The notes: a model not told the origin generated them from the letters alone. DNA of 5,867 nt from a bacterium (GCA_029007685.1 JAQXIG010000125.1:1-5867); one strand, 5' to 3'. Counted from the first letter of the stretch, positions 1 through 5,802 are shown. Numbers and translations: made by a program.

Positions 1-819
1 CTTTTTAGCCAGTTTTTCCATAATACGATACATCATTCTTCTCATAATCGTAATACAATAAGTAGGATTACAATATTTATAAATAGCCTCTTGAATCTCT
101 GTAAAAGGTACAATATGTAGATGAATATTCCCACCATAAACAGTTAATTTTTTTGATAATTCTATAACCTTATTTCTAGCCTCTAAACTAGTATGAGGAA
201 TCGCCTCAAAATAAACAGCATCTATCCTAAGACCACGTTTCAAAGCCAAATAACCCGCAACGGGGGAATCAATCCCACCACTCAACATCAACATTCCTTT
301 TGGCTGTGTTCCCACCGGATAACCACCAAGACCATAATAGATATCCGTATAAAGATAAGTATAACGTTCCAAAATCTCAATTGTTAATGTGGTATCTGGC
401 TGATGAACATCTACCAATAAATTCGAATTACTCTTTAAAATAATTCCCCCCATTTTTCTACTAAAATCAGTACTTAAAATAGGAAATCTTTTATCACTAC
501 GTTTCGTCTCAACCTTAAAAGTTCCAACTTTATCTTTCATTAAAGTAACTACATATTTCTCAATCTCAGAAATATCACTAGCTATTTTCAATGCCACTTG
601 ATAAGAATGAATTCCAAAAATTTGATTAATTCTATTCAAGACAAGTTTCAACTCACTATCATGAAACTCAATATACATTCTAGAAATATCACGACTAACT
701 TTAACATCTAATCCTTCTAATTTCCTTTTAATATTTTGATATAAAGTATTAATAAAAAATTTACGATTCCCTTTTTTCGTAGTAAGTTCACCATATTTAA
801 TTAACACTACTCTCTCCAT
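1..819 (-). CDS. thiI: tRNA 4-thiouridine synthase ThiI, 3' end cut off by the window edge
   Basis: ThiI adenylates uridine 8 of tRNA and replaces its oxygen with sulfur received as persulfide from a cysteine desulfurase; in some bacteria it also feeds thiamine thiazole synthesis. The frame is open for 273 codons from the ATG at 819 to base 1. It begins MERVVLIKYGELTTKKGNR, the usual ThiI start (RYGEL..K.KNR). The N-terminal ferredoxin-like region and the THUMP domain fill about residues 1-165, including a Pro-Asp pair at 141-142 in a VDVHQPD..LTIEI context. The PP-loop ATP site SGGIDSP is at 180-186, and the conserved MRRMMYR helix is at 259-265. Bacillus homologues have about 400 residues, so roughly 125 are missing; whether a rhodanese domain follows cannot be seen. 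The only Shine-Dalgarno-like stretch, AGAAAG, lies 12 nt upstream and is weak. It lies downstream of the desulfurase on the same strand, so a functional pair is likely. Confidence 0.95.
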   Translation of the reverse strand, partial: MERVVLIKYGELTTKKGNRKFFINTLYQNIKRKLEGLDVKVSRDISRMYIEFHDSELKLVLNRINQIFGIHSYQVALKIASDISEIEKYVVTLMKDKVGTFKVETKRSDKRFPILSTDFSRKMGGIILKSNSNLLVDVHQPDTTLTIEILERYTYLYTDIYYGLGGYPVGTQPKGMLMLSGGIDSPVAGYLALKRGLRIDAVYFEAIPHTSLEARNKVIELSKKLTVYGGNIHLHIVPFTEIQEAIYKYCNPTYCITIMRRMMYRIMEKLAKK

Positions 820-842
820 TACAATAACCAACTTTCTATTTT

Positions 843-1079
843 TTATACTAGTTTCTCAATGTTTAACCTATAAACACTATCATCATATTTTAAAAAGTAT
901 TTCAAACACTTCTAAAAGTTATAAACTAATTTATTATGTTCCAATGAAATTCCCCAAAATTCTATGCATTCTAAAAAAATATGATGGATATTTTCTCTTT
1001 TCATAACTCTATTTTCCCAATATTTCATATACTGATCAACTATCCTAAAATCAGTAAATAAAATACAATTTTCATTCAT
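843..1079 (-). pseudogene. Unrecognised small ORF with one in-frame TAG, between the desulfurase gene and thiI
   Basis: An ATG at 1079 opens 55 codons (MNENCILFTDFRIVDQY at the start, HNKLVYNF at the end) to a TAG at 914-912. The same frame then stays open for 22 more codons (KCLKYFLKYDDSVYRL...) to a TAA at 845-843. The unit starts 28 nt after the desulfurase stop and ends 23 nt before the thiI start, so the full 77 sense codons fill the gap as an operon gene would. Composition is protein-like: two Trp (both TGG), two Cys, many Tyr, Phe, Glu and Lys. An AGGGTG directly abuts the ATG, which is closer than an ideal ribosome site. I do not recognise a family. It may be a 77-residue gene recently broken by a TAG, a working 55-residue protein, or a chance frame in AT-rich DNA. 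Confidence 0.45.
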
Positions 1080-1107
1080 CACCCTGTTACTTTTATGTTA
1101 AATCTCT

Positions 1108-2229
1108 CTAAAATTTTAGTTTTTGAATGCAAATTTTTAAATTTTCCACAAAACTGTTGATATCTTCCTTGGTAGTTAAATGACTAATACTGATTCTAAT
1201 GGAATATCCACTAATACTGGAGTCCTTTCCAATCGTCGTCAAAGTTAAGGAATCACCACCAGCTTTAGAACATGCCGTTTTGGTAGATATATAAATTTCT
1301 TTTTCTTCTAAGGCATGAAGCATAGTTTCCGGTTTAATTCCAAGTACACTTATATTGACTATATGTGGAATACATTTTTCATTACTATTTATGAATACTC
1401 CATCAATGTTAGCTAACTCACTTTTTAATAAATCACTAATTTGCTTAACATAGTCATATTTTTTATTTAAATCTGTCAATGAAAGTCTCAAAGCCTTAGC
1501 AGTACTAACCATAAGAGCCAAAGCAGGTGTACCACTACGATAATTAGTTTGACTCTTACCTCCATATATCATAGGTTCCAACTCAATATTGCTTTTTTTA
1601 ATTAAACCACCAGATCCTTTCAAACCAAAAAATTTATGACTACTAAAACTATACAAATCAATATGATTCAAAGAAACAGGAATCTTTCCAACTGCTTGCG
1701 TTCCATCCACATGAAAAATAGTAGTTGGATAATCACTTAATATTTTTCCTATCTCATTCACACTTTGACAAAATCCCACCTCACTATTAACATGATGAAT
1801 ACTAACTAAAACTGTATCCCTAGACAATAAAAGTTTAAGATGTTCTAAATCAACAATACCATCTTCGGTAAGATTAACATAATCAATAATATAACCTAGT
1901 TTTTCTAAAGAACAAACACACTCCAGTACACTAGAATGTTCTAATTTAGTAGTAATGATATGTCTCCCTCGATTACAATATTTTCGAATCACTCCTAAAA
2001 TCGCTAAATTATTAGCTTCACTCGCACCACTAGTAAAAATAACCTCCTGACTAGAAACATCAAACAAATCAGCCACCTGTCTAACAGCAGCATCCATTAA
2101 CTTTCTAGCATCTACCCCTAATTTATGCAAAGAATTAGGATTTCCAATATATCCTAAACTAACTTTGGAAAAAGCATCAACAACTTCACTATGAACTGGA
2201 GTAGTCGCACTATAATCTAAATAAATCAT
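1108..2229 (-). CDS. nifZ: Cysteine desulfurase, NifS/IscS superfamily, NifZ-like partner of ThiI
   Basis: A PLP enzyme that converts cysteine to alanine and holds the sulfur as an enzyme persulfide for transfer. The 373 residues begin MIYLDYSATTP, the standard family start, which is why I place the start at 2229 even though the frame runs upstream to a TGA at 2367-2365. Visible elements, counted from that Met: SGASEANN at 67-74, the PLP-stacking His98 in LEHSS, Asn148 in HHVNSEVG, Asp175 and Gln178 in HVDGTQAVGK, the Schiff-base Lys199 in SSHK, YRSGTP around Arg231, the catalytic Cys320 in TKTACSKAG, and Arg345 in SIRIS for the substrate carboxylate. All key residues are present. Length is close to B. 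subtilis NifZ. Position before thiI and after ezrA matches the NifZ setting in Bacillus, so a dedicated role in tRNA thiolation is more likely than general Fe-S assembly. GAGG lies only 2 nt before the ATG; AGAAAG lies 10 nt before it. An ATG at 2259 would add ten residues. Confidence 0.93.
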   Translation of the reverse strand: MIYLDYSATTPVHSEVVDAFSKVSLGYIGNPNSLHKLGVDARKLMDAAVRQVADLFDVSSQEVIFTSGASEANNLAILGVIRKYCNRGRHIITTKLEHSSVLECVCSLEKLGYIIDYVNLTEDGIVDLEHLKLLLSRDTVLVSIHHVNSEVGFCQSVNEIGKILSDYPTTIFHVDGTQAVGKIPVSLNHIDLYSFSSHKFFGLKGSGGLIKKSNIELEPMIYGGKSQTNYRSGTPALALMVSTAKALRLSLTDLNKKYDYVKQISDLLKSELANIDGVFINSNEKCIPHIVNISVLGIKPETMLHALEEKEIYISTKTACSKAGGDSLTLTTIGKDSSISGYSIRISISHLTTKEDINSFVENLKICIQKLKF

Positions 2230-2753
2230 AACCTCACATCTTTCTCTTTTCTTAATCATTCCTAGCCTAAAAAGTTCCAAATAAGTATCACCACATAGGG
2301 ATACTAAAAAATAAAAATCGATAACATCATCATTTTGATAAGAAACATTTTTTGGTCTATAATATCACTGCTCATAAGTAAACAAATTATGTGGACAGAA
2401 ATCAACAAAACCAAATTCTGTATTAAACTCTTTTTGATTGTATAAATTTAACTATTGCCAAATTTTTTATAAAAGAATGATAAGTATAATACTTCCTTCC
2501 CAATAGAATATACATGACAAGTAGTCTCTGTACTCATAACTCTCTCTTTCACTTATGAATAAAAAACTAGAAAAGAATTAGGAACAAAATAACTACTAGC
2601 ATGCGATAATATGAATAATCCACAGTACCATAAAAATTTTTCTACACTACAAAACTGATGACTTTTAAAATATGAATCAGTCTAATTAACAGATCTATCT
2701 CCCGCCATACTAATAAGTTTCAAAGTTTACCCAAAATCATCCAATTGAACCAT
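2230..2753 (-). pseudogene. Probable decayed gene between ezrA and the desulfurase, family unknown
   Basis: This 524-nt gap has no intact ORF but looks like a worn-down gene. An ATG at 2753 with a near-perfect Shine-Dalgarno gives only MVQLDDFG before a TAA at 2729-2727. The same frame continues as 14 codons to a TAG (2684-2682), 42 codons to a TAA (2555-2553), and 34 codons (VKERVMSTETTCHVYSIG..., ending FYKKFGNS) to a TAA at 2450-2448. At that point another frame opens for 28 codons (LNLYNQKEFNTEFGFVDF...YEQ), meets a TGA at 2367-2365, and runs 45 more codons into the desulfurase frame. Read together this is about 170 codons with four stops and one frame change. The later segments (FGFVDFCPHNLFTYEQ, YYRPKNVSYQNDDVIDFY) look the most protein-like. 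No family recognised. The alternative is a long transcribed leader of the desulfurase with chance open segments. Confidence 0.42.
2359..2367 (-). promoter_or_regulatory. Possible extended -10 promoter for the desulfurase-thiI unit
   Basis: The minus strand reads TGATATTAT: an extended -10 (TGN) followed by TATTAT, one mismatch from consensus. A weak TTGTTT lies 15 nt upstream. It would start transcription about 120 nt before the desulfurase ATG. It is a candidate only, because such matches are common in AT-rich DNA, and it overlaps the broken reading frame described at 2230-2753. Confidence 0.2.
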
Positions 2754-2756
2754 AAC

Positions 2757-2766
2757 ATCACCTACT
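2757..2766 (-). promoter_or_regulatory. Strong Shine-Dalgarno serving an 8-codon frame
   Basis: The minus strand reads AGTAGGTGAT, matching the anti-Shine-Dalgarno complement AGGAGGTGAT at nine of ten bases. The ATG at 2753 follows after GTT, which puts the AGG core 7 nt from the start. This is one of the best ribosome sites in the window, yet the frame stops after eight codons. That suggests a genuine former gene start or a short leader peptide. Confidence 0.5.
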
Positions 2767-2779
2767 TAAAATTTACTTT

Positions 2780-2788
2780 ATTATATCA
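2780..2788 (-). promoter_or_regulatory. Extended -10 promoter just downstream of ezrA
   Basis: The minus strand reads TGATATAAT, a TGN extension followed by a perfect TATAAT. No good -35 lies 16-18 nt upstream, which extended -10 promoters can tolerate. Transcription would begin near 2773, about 20 nt before the ATG at 2753, with the strong Shine-Dalgarno in between. It sits 3 nt past the outer base of the ezrA hairpin, so a transcript end and a transcript start are packed together. It could drive the decayed gene, or the desulfurase-thiI unit with a leader of about 540 nt. Confidence 0.42.
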
Positions 2789-2791
2789 AAC

Positions 2792-2826
2792 AAACAAAAG
2801 AAAGACTAGATTTCTTTCTTTTGTTT
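2792..2826 (-). terminator. Hairpin spanning the ezrA stop codon, probable weak terminator
   Basis: Bases 2792-2805 and 2813-2826 form a perfect 14-bp inverted repeat with a 7-nt loop holding the ezrA TAG. On the ezrA transcript the descending arm is pyrimidine-rich and runs into TTTTGTTTGTTTGA, which resembles a U-tract. The stem has few G-C pairs (three), so termination may be partial. It lies at the end of ezrA and just before a candidate promoter. Confidence 0.5.
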
Positions 2827-4521
2827 CAATATTTTTTTATGAATATCAGGATCCACTATTTCAATAGAGGACAATGAAATTTCTAATGCATCCTTATAAT
2901 CACCTTTGTGAAAAAGCATCTCCGCATTAGTAAGTCCTAAATCAATTTCCCTCACACTGCTTCTAAAACGATTCCCATAGACAATAACCATTTCCGCTAG
3001 TTGAGCAGTTTTAATCATGTCATTCGTAGTATTGTAAAGTTTTAAAACCAAATCACGTGCCGTATCTACTCTAGTATTTAAAACCTTAATGACAATAGGT
3101 TTCTTCTCTAATTCCTTAATAATTTCTAAAATCGCCTCATTTGCCTCAGCCAACTCAATAAAATAATTATTCATAATGATAGGTAATTTATAACTACGAA
3201 TACGAAGCTTACACTGCTTCAACAATTCTTGAATATCATCTAACTGTTCACGAGCTCTAACCTCATCATCATGCATGCTCCCCAAAGAACGAAGAGAAAA
3301 ATCCAATTCTTCATCTAACTGTTTCAATTGAATAATCAAATCCCCAATTTCTCTAGCACAAACCGAATAAGGCTTATCTTTCTCATCCAATGAAACGATC
3401 AAATCTTTATAAGAACTTTTAATTGCATTCAAAGCAGCACCAATCTTATTTAAAGTATCAATATCAGAATCTTTCAAATCATACATAGTCTTAATATCTG
3501 TAATTTGAGCATAGATATCCTTAATAATCTTAATAGATCGCTTCAATCTTTTTGAAAAAAGCAAAGAATCCTCTTCATAAACCTTTCTCGCAAAACGTTC
3601 CTTTTCAAAATCATTAAAAATAGAATCCAAATAATCAAGTATCGTCTTTAACTCAAACATACAATCTTCTAAATTTAAAACTTTAATACGATCCATAATA
3701 TGATTGACATTCTTTCGAGCTTCTTCCATATTATATTCAATTTTTAAATAATCAAGTGGATATCCTTTTTGACTCATATCACGATAAGTAACCTCAATCT
3801 CTTCAATTCTCCTAGGAATCAACTTATTTGTCAATAATACTAAATTAGGAACTTCAAGAATAACAATAGACATATGATCAATCATAGTATCCAAAGTCTT
3901 CACAATATGAACTACTTCATCATACTCATTTTTTTCCATAAATTGTTCAAAATCTAAAAATCTTTTTTCAATGTTTTCAAATTGTAAATCTATCACAGGT
4001 ACAATGTCATCATAATCATCTTGGTGATTATGAAACTCTTTTACTAATGAACGATACTTAACTTTTAACTTAGTAACAATCGTTCGATATTTTTCCTCGC
4101 TAATAGTAATTTCTTTAATTTCAGTCAATAACTCTTCAGCACTTTCACGAGCTTTATAAATCTCAATTTCAGCTTTGGCCAGTTTTTTGCGAACCAAAGA
4201 ATAGTTTTTAGAAGTAGCTACTAAATCAATATCAATAATCATATCATTAATCTGAGTAATTTTATAATCACGAATCAATTCAAAACGACGGTGCCAATTT
4301 TTATATTTTTCTTCCATTTTATCATTTTTAATAATTGGTTCTACTTTAGAAAGTTCTGATAATACTGGAGTAGAAGCAATCAAATTTTTTTCTCGATCTA
4401 ACTGCTCTAATTCATCTCTAATTACCTTTTCTTTATGTTTTTGCATCAATACTAAAACAACGGTAATCAAGATAACAGCGATTATAATAAACGTTACGAT
4501 TAACAAATAAACCCCATTCAT
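2806..4521 (-). CDS. ezrA: Septation ring formation regulator EzrA
   Basis: EzrA is a membrane-anchored protein that prevents extra FtsZ rings at cell poles and helps organise the division ring in Firmicutes. The 571 residues match the usual length (562 in B. subtilis). One N-terminal membrane helix covers about residues 4-26 (VYLLIVTFIIIAV...LVLM) and is followed by basic QKHKEK, fitting a short outside N-terminus and a cytoplasmic body. The rest is highly charged, rich in Glu, Lys, Leu and Ile, and consistent with the long spectrin-like helical bundles of the family. KYKNWHRRFELI near residue 75 and the C-terminal YGNRFRSS (515-522) followed by MLFHKGDYKDALE are typical EzrA segments. YGNRFRS appears to correspond to the conserved QNR patch, with Val514 where I expect Gln. 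I chose ATG 4521 because AAGAGGTG lies 6 nt before it; GTG 4530 would overlap that site. The only Trp is TGG. Confidence 0.93.
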   Translation of the reverse strand: MNGVYLLIVTFIIIAVILITVVLVLMQKHKEKVIRDELEQLDREKNLIASTPVLSELSKVEPIIKNDKMEEKYKNWHRRFELIRDYKITQINDMIIDIDLVATSKNYSLVRKKLAKAEIEIYKARESAEELLTEIKEITISEEKYRTIVTKLKVKYRSLVKEFHNHQDDYDDIVPVIDLQFENIEKRFLDFEQFMEKNEYDEVVHIVKTLDTMIDHMSIVILEVPNLVLLTNKLIPRRIEEIEVTYRDMSQKGYPLDYLKIEYNMEEARKNVNHIMDRIKVLNLEDCMFELKTILDYLDSIFNDFEKERFARKVYEEDSLLFSKRLKRSIKIIKDIYAQITDIKTMYDLKDSDIDTLNKIGAALNAIKSSYKDLIVSLDEKDKPYSVCAREIGDLIIQLKQLDEELDFSLRSLGSMHDDEVRAREQLDDIQELLKQCKLRIRSYKLPIIMNNYFIELAEANEAILEIIKELEKKPIVIKVLNTRVDTARDLVLKLYNTTNDMIKTAQLAEMVIVYGNRFRSSVREIDLGLTNAEMLFHKGDYKDALEISLSSIEIVDPDIHKKILKQKKEI

Positions 4522-4527
4522 TACCAA

Positions 4528-4535
4528 CACCTCTT
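4528..4535 (-). promoter_or_regulatory. ezrA ribosome binding site
   Basis: AAGAGGTG on the minus strand ends 6 nt before the ATG at 4521. It decides the ezrA start, since the longer in-frame candidate GTG at 4530 lies inside it. Confidence 0.75.
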
Positions 4536-4538
4536 ATC

Positions 4539-4580
4539 CTATACAATATATTTTAACACATAAATCAAATTTTTCCTCCT
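4539..4580 (-). other. Nine-codon upstream ORF with a perfect Shine-Dalgarno, before ezrA
   Basis: A full AGGAGG (4580-4575) is followed 6 nt later by TTG at 4568, which opens the frame MIYVLKYIV and stops at TAG 4541-4539. That stop is 3 nt upstream of the ezrA Shine-Dalgarno, so ribosomes finishing the short frame would land beside the ezrA start. It could be a coupling or attenuation leader, or a relic of an older start region. The AGGAGG is a better ribosome site than the one ezrA itself uses. Function is inferred from arrangement only. Confidence 0.35.
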
Positions 4581-4677
4581 ATTTTTTAACAATTTTCTCA
4601 TACTTCTAGAAAGCAGGAATTTTTCAAATACTTCATTCAATAAAATATGAATCAAGCAAATCTATCATGGAATACTC

Positions 4678-4898
4678 TTAATTAAGATGATAGTTAAATA
4701 AAAAAAGAAAACTCAAAGCCCACATCACCAAAACAGACATCAACAAAATATATATTCTAATCGTCCAATCATCCGTTTGATCTGCCCAAGATTCTCCAGA
4801 ATAACACACAAAAATGCAAAAATCAACTCTGCACTAATAAAAGAATCATCTAGAACAGTTGAGTTCAATAAATGCGAGACTAGAAACTCACAAAACAA
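4678..4898 (-). pseudogene. Frameshifted remnant of a probable membrane protein, upstream of ezrA
   Basis: Two overlapping minus-strand open segments read as one protein with a frame change near 4800. The first runs from 4898 for 52 codons (LFCEFLVSHLLNSTVLDDSF, then ISAELIFAFLCVI...). The second is open from 4833 for 51 codons and ends with SGESWADQTDDWTIR, then a hydrophobic stretch YILLMSVLVMWALSFLFLF and NYHLN before TAA 4680-4678. A polar segment with two Trp followed by a clean 19-residue hydrophobic helix and a short polar tail is what a membrane protein C-terminus looks like. No ribosome site or plausible start is visible, and the upstream end runs into the tandem repeat at the rpsD promoter. 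No family recognised. Chance open frames remain possible. Confidence 0.42.
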
Positions 4899-4946
4899 TT
4901 AAACCATAAAACAATGTCAAAACAATTAATCCATAAAACAATTGAC
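4892..4946. repeat. 27/28-nt imperfect tandem duplication overlapping the rpsD -35 box
   Basis: Copy 1 (4892-4918) and copy 2 (4919-4946) both begin AAAACAATTAA and continue as CCATAAAACAA. They differ by one A/T change, one inserted T and one base near the end. Copy 2 ends in the rpsD -35 TTGACA, while the matching place in copy 1 reads AATGTCA. The arrangement points to a local duplication at the edge of the promoter. It could also hold two copies of a regulator site. Confidence 0.75.
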
Positions 4947-4970
4947 AAATAACCATAATTTATATATAAT
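4942..4970 (+). promoter_or_regulatory. rpsD promoter, perfect sigma-A consensus
   Basis: TTGACA at 4942-4947 and TATAAT at 4965-4970 are separated by exactly 17 nt, with an upstream A/T-rich region. The start site should be near 4976-4978, giving a leader of about 150 nt. This is the strongest promoter in the window and suits a ribosomal protein gene. Confidence 0.9.
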
Positions 4971-4976
4971 CTAAAC

Positions 4977-5129
4977 TGCATATTCATTGAACAGTGCTAT
5001 TAAAAATTTATTAATGTGTTTATAAAATGAATAGTAACTTCGCTGTTAGTGAAATTCTGAAATATAAACTCCCTAATAAATGCTTTAGTAGATTCAATGT
5101 TTATGAGTAACATTGAAGGAGGAAGAAAA
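4977..5129 (+). promoter_or_regulatory. Structured rpsD leader, probable S4 autoregulatory element
   Basis: In Bacillus, S4 represses its own mRNA through the rpsD leader. Here the leader can fold as follows. A long stem pairs 4981-4988 with 5026-5033 (TATTCATT/AATGAATA) and encloses AACA/TGTT (4990-4993 with 5017-5020) and ATTAA/TTAAT (4999-5003 with 5011-5015). A small hairpin TTCGC/GTGAA sits near 5039-5053. A perfect 9-bp hairpin, TTCAATGTT (5093-5101) with AACATTGAA (5109-5117), ends exactly at the GGAGG (5118-5122). CTCC at 5069-5072 could pair with the GGAG and mask it. The pairings are read by eye; the S4 role is inferred from the gene and from the known Bacillus case. Confidence 0.65.
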
Positions 5130-5732
5130 ATGGCAAGATATACAGGGCCAAGTTACAAACAATCTCGTAGAGTTGGATTTTCATTAAGTGAAACGGGAAA
5201 AGAGTTAGCTCGTCGTCCATATGGACCAGGTCAACACGGGCAAGCTCGTAAAGGAAAACCATCTAACTATGCTCAACAATTAAAAGAAAAACAAAAAGTT
5301 AGATTCATGTATGGTATTAATGAAAGACAATTCAGAAAAACATTTAATGAAGCATCAAAAATGAAAGGTATTCACGGTGAAAACTTCTTAAAACTATTAG
5401 AATCTAGATTAGACAATGTAGTATATCGTTTAGGATTATCAACTACTCGTCGTGGCGCAAGACAATTAGTAAACCACGGACATATTACGGTTAATAGCAA
5501 AAAAGTAGATATTCCATCTTATCGCGTAAAAGTTGGAGATGTGATTGCTGTAAAAGAAAACTCAAAAGATCATCCAGCTATGAAAGCAGCACTAGAAAAA
5601 GTCACAAAAAGAGTAGAATTTGTAACATTTGATGATAAAAAATTAGAAGGTCGATTAGTTAGATTACCAGAACGTTCAGAACTAAATGCCGATATTAACG
5701 AATCATTAATCGTTGAATTTTATAACAGATAG
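5130..5732 (+). CDS. rpsD: 30S ribosomal protein S4
   Basis: S4 binds the 5' domain of 16S rRNA early in 30S assembly, contributes to decoding accuracy and mRNA entry, and in Bacillus is also a translational repressor of its own gene. The 200 residues equal the Bacillus length. The N-terminal domain begins MARYTGPSYKQSRR and contains RRPYGPGQHG (29-37). It has no cysteine at all, so it is the zinc-free (C-minus) form. MYGINERQFRKTF is at 60-72, and the S4 RNA-binding domain spans about 91-140 (ESRLDNVVYRLG through RVKVGDVI). I start at ATG 5130 because GGAGG (5118-5122) lies 7 nt before it and the family starts MARYTGP. An ATG at 5097 is in frame but sits inside the leader hairpin. Its own promoter and terminators make it a single-gene unit. 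Confidence 0.98.
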   Translation: MARYTGPSYKQSRRVGFSLSETGKELARRPYGPGQHGQARKGKPSNYAQQLKEKQKVRFMYGINERQFRKTFNEASKMKGIHGENFLKLLESRLDNVVYRLGLSTTRRGARQLVNHGHITVNSKKVDIPSYRVKVGDVIAVKENSKDHPAMKAALEKVTKRVEFVTFDDKKLEGRLVRLPERSELNADINESLIVEFYNR

Positions 5733-5763
5733 AAAAAGATTTCCAAAATTGGAAATCTTTTTC
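5732..5763 (+). terminator. rpsD intrinsic terminator 1
   Basis: A perfect 13-bp inverted repeat, GAAAAAGATTTCC (5732-5744) and GGAAATCTTTTTC (5751-5763), has a 6-nt loop. It starts on the last base of the rpsD TAG. The A-run before and T-run after let it work on either strand. Confidence 0.85.
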
Positions 5764-5774
5764 AGAGTGTAGAC

Positions 5775-5802
5775 AAACCCCTAGATTTTTCTAGAGGTTT
5801 TC
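5775..5802 (+). terminator. rpsD intrinsic terminator 2
   Basis: AAACCCCTAGA (5775-5785) pairs with TCTAGAGGTTT (5790-5800), with one C/A mismatch and a TTTT loop, followed by TCTT. It lies 11 nt after the first hairpin, so it is probably a back-up terminator. It may also serve an unseen neighbour reading from the right. Confidence 0.7.

Noticed and set aside
193..387. 64-codon open frame on the plus strand
   Set aside because: It lies antisense inside thiI, over the PP-loop coding region, and its translation is low-complexity (Thr, Ile, Asn, Gln) with no ribosome site. It is a shadow of thiI.
2230..2280. A 17-residue extension of the desulfurase starting MELFRLGMIKK
   Set aside because: The would-be start at 2280 is a TTG, the family begins at MIYLDYSATTP, and the upstream codons belong to a frame that continues back to a TGA as part of the decayed stretch.
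4860..4890. TGAGTT / AACTCA inverted repeat as an operator
   Set aside because: Six bases with a 19-nt loop inside the candidate remnant, and no link to a promoter; likely chance.
4743..4898. Reading TGA as Trp to extend the first frame of the membrane remnant
   Set aside because: The extension becomes implausibly rich in Trp and Cys, whereas the other frame gives a clean membrane helix using TGG, so a frameshift explains it better.
5097..5129. An 11-residue N-terminal extension of S4 from ATG 5097
   Set aside because: The S4 family starts MARYTGP, a GGAGG sits 7 nt before ATG 5130, and the extension lies in the leader hairpin.
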